From NCBI GenBank assembly GCA_018902755.1, contig JAHIQI010000056.1:1-64000 (forward strand): DNA of 64,000 bases. The letters are read 5' to 3'. Source of the DNA: Pseudomonadota bacterium (GTDB lineage: Bacteria; Desulfobacterota; Desulfarculia; Desulfarculales; Desulfarculaceae). Positions 57,572 to 64,000 of the stretch are shown here, one piece after another. Each line of letters starts with the position of its first letter. Positions within the stretch are counted from its first letter, which is position 1. The position numbers were made by a program, and so were the translations under genes. A model generated the notes under the pieces. The model had not been told where the DNA came from and ran no database searches. It saw only the letters and a program-made list of their open reading frames with translations.

Positions 57572-58807
57572 ATGTCTGAAAAAACACCGCCGATTCAAGC
57601 AACCAAAATGATGAAAAAGCTCATGGCCGACCACTTCCTGGCCCTGGATCGCGCCGCCGCCGAGGGCAGTCCCAAGGTGGCCTGGTGCACCAGCGTGGGT
57701 CCGGCCGAGCTGCTTATAGCCATGGGTTTCGAGGTCTACTACCCTGAGAACCACGGGGCCCTCTTGGGCGCTTCCCGCATGGCCACCGATACCATACCGG
57801 TGGCCAACGCCCTCGGCTACAGCCCGGAAATCTGCTCCTACCTCACCGCCGACGTCGGCGCTTTCCTCAAGGGAATCACCCCCCTGACCAAGGCCTACGG
57901 CATCAAGGGCGTGCCCAAGCCCGACGTGCTGGTGTTCAACACCAACCAGTGCCGCGACGTGCAGGACTGGTTCGAGTGGTATGGCCGCCACTTTGGGGTG
58001 CCGGCCATCGGGGTGCGCACCCACCGGGGCGTGGGCGAGGTCCGCGACTACATGGTGGCCGACGTGGCCCAGCAGATAAAGGACCTGATCCCCACCCTGG
58101 AGCAGGTCAGCGGCAACAAGTTCGACATCGACCGCCTGCGCGAGGTGGTGGGGCTCAGCAAACAGTGCACCGAGCAGTGGCGCGCGGTGCTGGAGTACGG
58201 GGCCCGGGTGCCCGCCCAGATGAACTTCTTCGACCACACCATCCACATGGCCCCCGCGGTGGTACTCCGGGGCCGCCCCGAGGCCGTGGAGTATTACGAC
58301 ACCCTGCTGGCCGAGTTGGTGGAGCGCGAGAAGGCGGGCTATTCCGCCGTGCCCGGCGAGCGCCTGCGCCTTTACTGGGACGGCATGCCCGTCTGGGGCC
58401 GCTTGCGCATGCTGGCCGAGCTGATGAACGAGCTCAAGGCGGCCATCGTGTGCTCCACCTACTGCAACTCCTGGATTTTCGGCGCTTTCGACGCCAACGA
58501 CCCCTTCGAGTCCATGGCCCGGGCCTACACCGAGCTGTTCATCGTGCGCGACGAGGCCTACAAAGAGAACTACATGCTCGAGCACGTAAAGCGTTACGGC
58601 TGCCAGGGCATCATCTTCCACGACGCCAAGACCTGCCCCAACAACTCCAACAGCCGCTATGGCCTGCCGCAGCGTTTCGCCGAGGTGCACGGGGTGCCTT
58701 CGCTGGTCATCAACGGCGACCTCAACGACCTGCGTTGCTTCAGCGACGAGCAGGCCAAGACCAACATCGAGGCCTTCGTGGAGCAGATCGAGGAAGCGGC
58801 CGCCTGA
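57572..58807 (+). CDS. 2-Hydroxyacyl-CoA dehydratase / double-cubane-type Fe-S subunit
   Basis: The 411-residue protein belongs to the HgdB/BcrB/BcrC dehydratase_D family. Likely cluster cysteines are C39 ('AWCTSVGP'), C88 ('EICSYLTAD') and a distal one in 'KTCPNNSNSRYG'; 'NQCRDVQDWFEW' adds C127. True dehydratases and benzoyl-CoA reductases need two such subunits, but only one is here with one activase. That matches the single-subunit double-cubane cluster proteins (DCCP, YjiM-like). The neighbouring ligase and thiolase suggest an acyl-CoA substrate. The next gene overlaps its stop (TGATG). Confidence 0.85.
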   Translation: MSEKTPPIQATKMMKKLMADHFLALDRAAAEGSPKVAWCTSVGPAELLIAMGFEVYYPENHGALLGASRMATDTIPVANALGYSPEICSYLTADVGAFLKGITPLTKAYGIKGVPKPDVLVFNTNQCRDVQDWFEWYGRHFGVPAIGVRTHRGVGEVRDYMVADVAQQIKDLIPTLEQVSGNKFDIDRLREVVGLSKQCTEQWRAVLEYGARVPAQMNFFDHTIHMAPAVVLRGRPEAVEYYDTLLAELVEREKAGYSAVPGERLRLYWDGMPVWGRLRMLAELMNELKAAIVCSTYCNSWIFGAFDANDPFESMARAYTELFIVRDEAYKENYMLEHVKRYGCQGIIFHDAKTCPNNSNSRYGLPQRFAEVHGVPSLVINGDLNDLRCFSDEQAKTNIEAFVEQIEEAAA

Positions 58808-59595
58808 TGTTCTTCGGCGGCATAGACATCGGAGCCAGCGCCACCAAGGCGGCGCTCATAGACGACTCCGGCCGACTCCTGGGCAGCGCGATGCTGCGTT
58901 CGGGAGTGGATTTCACCGGCAGCGCCCAAAAAGGCATGGAAATGGCCCTGGCCCAGGCGGGCCTGGAGGCCGGGCAGGTGGATGGGATATTCGCCTGTGG
59001 TTACGGCCGCAAGAACGCGGCCATGGCCCAGGAGACCCGCACCGAGATCGCCTGCCACGCCGCCGGGGCATACCACCATTTTCCCCAGGCGCTGACCGTG
59101 GTGGACATCGGAGGCCAGGACAACAAGATCATCAAACTCAACGCCCAGGGGCTGCGCACTTCCTTCAAGATGAACCGCAAGTGCGCGGCGGGCACCGGAG
59201 CCTTTCTGGAGGAGATGGCCCTACGGCTGGACCTGCCTCTGGAAAGCCTCAACGGCCTGGCCGAAAAGGCCACCGAAGAAGCCACCCTGGGAGCATTTTG
59301 CACCGTATTCACCGCCACCGAGGTGCTGTCCAAGATACGCGACGGCGTAAGGATAGAGGCCCTGGTCAAGGGCCTGTTCCGCTCGGTGGTCAAGCGGGTC
59401 ATGGAGATGGACATCTTTGAAGGCACGGTAGTCATGACCGGCGGAGTCGCCGAGCACAACCCCTATCTGGCCGAGATGCTGAGCCTGGAGCTGGGACGTG
59501 AGGTCCTGTTGCCTCCCCTGCCTCAGCTCAACGGCGCCTGGGGAGCGGCGATCCTAGCCCGGGACTTTAGAGCCCGGCAACTGGCGAGCGAATAA
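58807..59595 (+). CDS. ATP-dependent activase of the dehydratase subunit (BadF/HgdC family)
   Basis: The 262-residue ASKHA ATPase starts on the last base of the preceding stop. It has phosphate-binding 'GGIDIGASATKAAL' and 'VVDIGGQDNKII', and the dimer-bridging cluster cysteines C126 ('KCAAGTGAFLEE') and C165 ('GAFCTVFTATEV'). 'VMTGGVAEHN' closes the nucleotide site. It takes an electron from ferredoxin and, on ATP hydrolysis, drives it into the dehydratase-type cluster. It is monodomain, in contrast to the double activase at 23145-27353. Confidence 0.93.
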   Translation: MFFGGIDIGASATKAALIDDSGRLLGSAMLRSGVDFTGSAQKGMEMALAQAGLEAGQVDGIFACGYGRKNAAMAQETRTEIACHAAGAYHHFPQALTVVDIGGQDNKIIKLNAQGLRTSFKMNRKCAAGTGAFLEEMALRLDLPLESLNGLAEKATEEATLGAFCTVFTATEVLSKIRDGVRIEALVKGLFRSVVKRVMEMDIFEGTVVMTGGVAEHNPYLAEMLSLELGREVLLPPLPQLNGAWGAAILARDFRARQLASE

Positions 59596-59670
59596 CTTAA
59601 GCTCAATGGCCGGGGTGGTTTGAGGGGACCCCCCGGCCTGGGCTGAACCCCAACGGGAGAGGATGTAGTT

Positions 59671-61248
59671 ATGAACCGCTGGCTCACCGTGGCCGACATT
59701 CTTCGGGTAAACGCCATCAAGTTTCCGGACAAGGAAGGAGTGGCGGATCTCAACCGGTCCTTGACCTTCAAGGAGTTCAACGACCGCTGTTGCCGCCTGG
59801 CCAACGCCCTGGCCGACCGGGGGCTCAAAAAGGGCGACCGCATCGCCATGTTGGCCTACAACTGCCTGGAGTGGATGGAGTTCTACGGGGCCTGCGCCAA
59901 GGGCGGCTTGGTGGCCGTGCCCATCATGTTCCGCCTGACCCCCACCGAGTACATCTACATCCTAAACAACGCCGAGACCAAAGCCATCATCGTGGAGAAG
60001 CCCTTCGCGGCCGACGTGATGAACGCCAAGCCGGATCTGGAAACCATTCAGGACAACGGATACATCTACTTCGGCGAGGGAGCGGCCCCCGCCGGCTACA
60101 CCCACCTGGAGGACCTGTTCGCCTCCGGTTCGCCCGAGGAGCCTGCCACCAAGGTGTACGACGAGGACACCTGGATCGTCATGTACACCTCCGGCACCAC
60201 CGGCCGCCCCAAGGGCGTGGTGCGCACCCACGAGTCCTTGGCGGGCAAATACTGGACCAACATCGCGGCCATGGGCTACGACCGCGACGACCGCGGCCTG
60301 TTGGTCATGCCCATGTGCCACATCAACAGCGTGTTCTACTCTTTCGTGTTCACCTGCCTGGGGGCCACCGCCCTGGTCTACAACTCGGTGTCCTTCGACG
60401 CCGAGCACATGATCAAGACGCTCAGCGAGTTCGGCATCACCTTCACCTCCCTGGTGCCCACCCACTACATCATGATGCTGGCCCTGCCCGAGGAGGTTAA
60501 GAACAAGTACAACGTGGATTGCGTGAAGAAGCTGCTCATCTCCTCGGCCCCGGCCCGACGCGACCTGAAGTTGTCCATCATGGAGTACTTCACCAACAGC
60601 CAGCTCTACGAGGCCTACGGCTCCACCGAGGCCGGTCTGGTCACCCTGCTGCTGCCCTCGGAGCAGTTCGACAAGCTGGGCTCCATCGGGCGCGAGATTC
60701 CCGGCACCGACGTGATCAAGCTGTTGGACGAGGACCACAACGAGGTGGCCGTGGGCGAGGTGGGCGAGCTCTACTCCCGGGGCCCGGCCATGTTCAGCGA
60801 GTACTGGAAGCTGCCCGAGGTTACCAAGGACTCCTTCGTAGGCGACTTCTTCAGCGCGGGCGACATGGCCTACATGGACGAGGAGGGCTACTACTACCTG
60901 GTAGACCGCAAGAAGAACATGATCATCACCGGCGGGGAGAACGTCTACCCCAGCGAGGTGGAGGACTGCCTGGGCGGCCATTCGGCGGTCAAGGACGTGG
61001 CGGTGATCGGGGTGCCCGACGACAAGTGGGGCGAGAGCGTCACCGCCGTGGTCATCACCCACAAGGGCTACGAGCCCGGCCCGGAGCTGGCCAAGGAGCT
61101 CAGCGAGTTCACCAAGGGCAAGATCGCCGGATTCAAGCGGCCCAAGAACATCCACTTCGTGGCCGAGGAGGAGATGCCGCGCACCGGCACCGGCAAGATT
61201 TTGCACCGGGTGCTTCGGGACCGCTACGGCCATTGGTCGGATAAATAG
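59671..61248 (+). CDS. AMP-forming acyl-CoA ligase
   Basis: The 525-residue ligase has 'YTSGTTGRPKGVVRTH', 'YGSTEAGLVTLL', 'GDMAYMDEEGYYYLVDRKKNMIITGGENVYPSEVED' split by the hinge, and the catalytic lysine in 'PRTGTGKILHRVL'. It activates a carboxylic acid as the CoA ester; crotonobetaine/carnitine- or medium-chain-type ligases are the closest in feel. A GC-rich hairpin (59608-59638) without a T-run precedes it, possibly reducing read-through from the activase. It fits as the entry enzyme of this operon. Confidence 0.92.
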   Translation: MNRWLTVADILRVNAIKFPDKEGVADLNRSLTFKEFNDRCCRLANALADRGLKKGDRIAMLAYNCLEWMEFYGACAKGGLVAVPIMFRLTPTEYIYILNNAETKAIIVEKPFAADVMNAKPDLETIQDNGYIYFGEGAAPAGYTHLEDLFASGSPEEPATKVYDEDTWIVMYTSGTTGRPKGVVRTHESLAGKYWTNIAAMGYDRDDRGLLVMPMCHINSVFYSFVFTCLGATALVYNSVSFDAEHMIKTLSEFGITFTSLVPTHYIMMLALPEEVKNKYNVDCVKKLLISSAPARRDLKLSIMEYFTNSQLYEAYGSTEAGLVTLLLPSEQFDKLGSIGREIPGTDVIKLLDEDHNEVAVGEVGELYSRGPAMFSEYWKLPEVTKDSFVGDFFSAGDMAYMDEEGYYYLVDRKKNMIITGGENVYPSEVEDCLGGHSAVKDVAVIGVPDDKWGESVTAVVITHKGYEPGPELAKELSEFTKGKIAGFKRPKNIHFVAEEEMPRTGTGKILHRVLRDRYGHWSDK

Positions 61249-61322
61249 GCCCCAAAAACCACCAGTAAATTACAGGCTGCCATTATGGCTACCACCGTCT
61301 TCTAACCGATACGGAGCAGACC

Positions 61323-62516
61323 ATGTTCAGCAAAGCCTTTGTCCCCCACAAGGGGTACTGGTCCTCGCCTTTTTCCCGCTGGCAGGGATCGTTTCAAAAC
61401 GAGCACCCCGTGAAACTGGCCGCGGCCACCACCAAAAAGTTCCTGGAGCTAAGGGGCATCGACCCCAAGGTGTTCGACGGGTGCACCTTCGGCATGACCA
61501 TCGGCATGCCCTCCTGGTTCTACGCCAACCCCTGGTACTGCGCCCTCATGGGCAACGACCGCATCTCCGGGCCCACCGTGAGCCAGGCCTGCGCCACCAG
61601 CGCCACCGCCCTCTACACCGCCGCCGCCGGGCTGGAGTGCGGGGCCCACGAGTGCAACCTGGTGGCCACCACCGACCGCTGCTCCAACGGCCCCCACACC
61701 GTGTGGCCCAACCCCAAGGGGCCCGGCGCCGAGGTGATCAGCGAAAACTGGATGATGGACAACTTCAACAAGGACCCCTACGGCGGCGAGGCCATGTTCA
61801 TGACCGCCGAGCTGGTGGGCAAGGACAACGGCGGGGTCAGCAAGGAAGAGTCCGACGCCCTGGCGCTCAGGCGCTACGAGCAGTACCAGATGGCCCTGGC
61901 TGACGACCGGGCCTTCCAAAAGGGCTACATGATCCCGGTGGACGTCAAGATCAGCAAAAAAAAGGTGGTCACCGTGGAGGCCGACGAGGGCATCATGCCC
62001 ACCACCGCCGAGGGCCTGGCCTCCTTGAGGCCCATCCTGCCCGACGGCGCGCTGACCTTCGGGGCCCAGACCCACCCGGCCGACGGCAACGCCGGGCTCA
62101 TCGTCACCACCCAGGACAAGGCCAAGGAACTCTCTGCCGACAAGAGCGTGACCATCCAGATACTCTCCTACGGCTACGGCCGCGCGGCCAAGGCCCGCAT
62201 GGCCGCGGCGGTGACCCCGGCGGCCCAGATGGCTCTAAAGAACGCCGGCCTGGAGGTCAAGGACCTGGCCGCGGTGAAGACCCACAACCCCTTCACCATC
62301 AACGACATCGTCATGGGCCGCCTCATGAACATCCCGGACGACATCTTCAACAACTACGGCTCTTCCATGATCTTCGGCCATCCCCAGGGGCCCACCGGGG
62401 CGCGCTGCATGGTGGAGATGATCGAAGAGTTGGTGCTAAAGGGCGGCGGCTACGGCCTGTTCGCGGGCTGCGCCGCGGGCGACACCGCCGCCTCGGTGGT
62501 GTTCAAGGTCTCCTAG
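61323..62516 (+). CDS. Thiolase-family protein
   Basis: The 397-residue protein has the thiolase nucleophile C90 in 'SQACATSATAL', the C-terminal proton-shuttle cysteine in 'FAGCAAGDTAAS', and the active-site His in 'KTHNPFTIND', where ordinary thiolases read 'HEAF'. 'SSMIFGHPQGPTGARCMVEM' replaces the usual 'GGAIALGHPxGxSGxR'. Cleavage or formation of a beta-ketoacyl-CoA is likely, with some drift from acetyl-CoA acetyltransferases. A strong terminator follows, so it is probably the last gene of the operon. Confidence 0.9.
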   Translation: MFSKAFVPHKGYWSSPFSRWQGSFQNEHPVKLAAATTKKFLELRGIDPKVFDGCTFGMTIGMPSWFYANPWYCALMGNDRISGPTVSQACATSATALYTAAAGLECGAHECNLVATTDRCSNGPHTVWPNPKGPGAEVISENWMMDNFNKDPYGGEAMFMTAELVGKDNGGVSKEESDALALRRYEQYQMALADDRAFQKGYMIPVDVKISKKKVVTVEADEGIMPTTAEGLASLRPILPDGALTFGAQTHPADGNAGLIVTTQDKAKELSADKSVTIQILSYGYGRAAKARMAAAVTPAAQMALKNAGLEVKDLAAVKTHNPFTINDIVMGRLMNIPDDIFNNYGSSMIFGHPQGPTGARCMVEMIEELVLKGGGYGLFAGCAAGDTAASVVFKVS

Positions 62517-62560
62517 ACGATACCCGGCCTGCTACGTTTTTCGCATCTCTACATGAACCA

Positions 62561-62598
62561 TTCGCCGCCCGGCCCCGGCCGGGCGGCGAATTTCTTTT
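62561..62598 (+). terminator. Terminator of the acyl-CoA operon
   Basis: A 12- to 14-bp stem (62561-62574 with 62577-62590), then TTTCTTTTAT. Confidence 0.9.
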
Positions 62599-62674
62599 AT
62601 GCCGTTGCGCCCAGGGCGCGGGTGGGGCAATCTGGGGTTATTCAACCACACCATCTGATGCCGGGAGGACCGCC

Positions 62675-63163
62675 GTGAACGTCAACCAAGTTCCCCTTTT
62701 GGTGCGCCGGGAGATAGAGGCCACGGTGTTGGCCCAGGTTTATGAAGTATTGCAAAAGCGCCTGGGCCGGGAAGAGGCCCTGGCGGTGATGACCCAAATG
62801 GTGGAGCAAACCGCCGAGGAGGCGGGCAAGGCCTTTGCCGCCGAGTCCAAGACCGGCCCCAGCCTGGAGCACTTCTCCACCATTTGGGACCGGCTCATGG
62901 CCGTGCCCGGATCCCTGGAGACCGAGGGCTATGAATTGGAAGAGGGCCGCATGAGGCTGACCGTGACCGGCTGCGGCTATCTGAAGCTATACCGCAAGAT
63001 GGGCCTGCCCGAGGAGCTGTTGCCGGTGCTGTCGTGTTGCCGGGACTTCGCCTTTGCCCGGGGCTATTCCCCCAACCTGCACCTGGAGCGCCCCACCTTC
63101 ATCGGCCAGGGCGACGAGGTCTGCCGGTTCAACTACTCCTGGCAGGAGGACCTGATCTACTAG
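62675..63163 (+). CDS. L-2-amino-thiazoline-4-carboxylic acid hydrolase family protein
   Basis: GTG 62675 after GGGAGG gives 162 residues. The sequence pattern ('VPLLVRREIEATVLAQVYEVLQKRLGREEAL' then 'TGCGYLKLYRKMGLPEELLPVLSCCRDFAFARGYSPNL') matches the ATC-hydrolase-like family. Authentic members open a thiazoline ring in cysteine synthesis; many relatives in anaerobes have no tested function. Conserved cysteines lie in 'TGCGY', 'LSCCRD' and 'EVCRFNYSW'. It overlaps the convergent binding-protein gene by four bases. Confidence 0.8.
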   Translation: MNVNQVPLLVRREIEATVLAQVYEVLQKRLGREEALAVMTQMVEQTAEEAGKAFAAESKTGPSLEHFSTIWDRLMAVPGSLETEGYELEEGRMRLTVTGCGYLKLYRKMGLPEELLPVLSCCRDFAFARGYSPNLHLERPTFIGQGDEVCRFNYSWQEDLIY

Positions 63164-64000
63164 GGTTTTACCGAAGTCAGGTATTTAAACTTGCCGTCTT
63201 TGACCTGCAAGATAACCACCGGCTTGATGGCGTCGTGCCTGAGCAGGGTGAGCATGCCGGTGGCGCCGGGGAAGTCCTTGGTCTGCTCCAGGGCCTTGGC
63301 GATGGCCGGGGGATCGGTGGAGCCGGCCCTGGTTATGGCGTCCAGCAGGACGTTGTAGGCGTCGTAGGTAAGCGCGCTCACCGACTCCGGGTCGTAGCGA
63401 AAGAGCTTGCGGAAGGCGGCCACGAATTGCTTGCCCGCCGGGGTGTCCACGCCCTGGGGATGGAAGTGGGTGGTCAGGCACAGGCCCTCCACCGCTTCCC
63501 CGCCTTGGAAAATCAGCTCTTCGGTCTGGGCCCCGTCGCCGCTCAAGATGGGCTGGTTCAGGCCCATGGCCCGGGCCTGGCGGGCGATGAGGGCGTCCTC
63601 GCGGAAGTGGCCGGGCAGGTAGATGATGTCCGGGTTGGCCTTTTTGGCCGCCTCCAGCTGGGGCGCGAAGTCCTGGTCCCCGCTGTTGTAAAAGGCCTTG
63701 AACACCACCTTGCCGCCCATCTGCTGGAAGGCCTGCCTAAAGCAGCGGGCGATGCCCACGCAGTATTCCTGCTTGAGGTCGGTGAACACCGCCGCGGTCT
63801 TGGCCTTCAGGTTCTCCCTGGCGAACTTGGCCGCCACCTGGCCCTGGAAGGGGTCCACGAAGCAGACCCGGAAAACGTACTTGCGCCCCTGGGTGACCCG
63901 GGAGTTGGTGGCCCAGGGGGCCACCAGGGGCACCTGGGCCTTTTCGGCCACCGGCGCGGCGGCCAGGGTGTTGCCCGAGGTCAGGCAGCCGATGATGGCC
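63160..64000 (-). CDS. Branched-chain amino-acid-type (LivK-like) binding protein, 5' end beyond the window
   Basis: About 280 C-terminal residues are present, and the frame runs on past base 64000 with 'GCLTSGNTLAAAPVAEKAQVPLVAPWATN', the LivK signature. The second lobe has 'TAAVFTDLKQEYCVGIA', 'ALTYDAYNVLLDAI' and the closing 'VILQVKDGKFKYL'. It captures a small acid or aromatic compound in the periplasm. Related transporter genes are presumably to the right. It may feed the nearby acyl-CoA operon. Confidence 0.88.
   Translation of the reverse strand, partial: AIIGCLTSGNTLAAAPVAEKAQVPLVAPWATNSRVTQGRKYVFRVCFVDPFQGQVAAKFARENLKAKTAAVFTDLKQEYCVGIARCFRQAFQQMGGKVVFKAFYNSGDQDFAPQLEAAKKANPDIIYLPGHFREDALIARQARAMGLNQPILSGDGAQTEELIFQGGEAVEGLCLTTHFHPQGVDTPAGKQFVAAFRKLFRYDPESVSALTYDAYNVLLDAITRAGSTDPPAIAKALEQTKDFPGATGMLTLLRHDAIKPVVILQVKDGKFKYLTSVKP

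Overview
The window reads as chromosome of a strictly anaerobic, high-GC, sulfate-reducing bacterium of the Desulfobacterota (former Deltaproteobacteria). The evidence is a full aprBA-qmoAB locus, many heterodisulfide-reductase-like (Hdr) and CCG-domain electron-transfer proteins, oxygen-sensitive 2-hydroxyacyl-CoA dehydratase/benzoyl-CoA-reductase-type enzymes with their ATP-dependent activases, and acyl-CoA chemistry. The use of hdrCB in place of qmoC suggests a lineage such as Desulfarculales; that placement is inference.

Layout. (1) 1-5090 is an accessory, partly AT-rich stretch: a possible transposase tail, a truncated amidohydrolase, a decayed livF, a headless 144-bp-repeat gene, a TPR-GUN4 membrane protein, a tiny zinc-ribbon gene, a broken tyrosine recombinase and an EVE-like/HNH nuclease. 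It ends at tRNA-Glu and tRNA-Lys, so it looks like a decaying tRNA-associated island. (2) 5400-9000 holds a hot-dog thioesterase with a ferredoxin, two tandem YkgJ cysteine-cluster proteins and a QueG-like Fe-S protein. (3) 9055-18000 (minus strand) is the dissimilatory sulfate-reduction locus, aprB-aprA then qmoA-qmoB-hdrC-hdrB, with two small zinc-binding proteins beyond it. A winged-helix/ferredoxin fusion is divergent from aprBA. (4) 19800-32100 holds a CoA-transferase, RNase E/G, a 1402-residue double activase fusion, a radical SAM protein, dusB, an IspH-UbiA fusion and a nitroreductase. (5) 32112-36731 is one very large unrecognised gene. (6) 36900-48830 contains an M20 hydrolase, two orphan amino-acid-type binding proteins, topA-dprA, a small membrane protein, an acyl-CoA ligase overlapping hemW, and an MFS exporter. 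(7) 49700-57320 (minus strand) is a second QmoA-QmoB-HdrC-HdrB-like module with a GcvH-like lipoyl protein and a GlcD-CCG oxidoreductase. (8) Divergent from it, 57572-63163 is an acyl-CoA operon: a dehydratase-type subunit, its activase, an AMP-dependent ligase, a thiolase and an ATC-hydrolase-family protein. A LivK-type binding protein runs off the right edge.

How it fits together. Sulfate activated to APS is reduced by AprAB, which receives electrons from QmoAB; here QmoAB is paired with soluble HdrCB rather than the membrane subunit QmoC. The second Qmo/Hdr-like set shares the same gene order and sits back to back with an acyl-CoA operon, so it probably moves electrons between organic-acid oxidation and a low-potential or thiol/lipoyl carrier. 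Five copies of a structured ~125-bp repeat lie between genes at 31.9, 40.1 and 49.6 kb. Their arms change in compensating ways, so the fold appears to be what is conserved.
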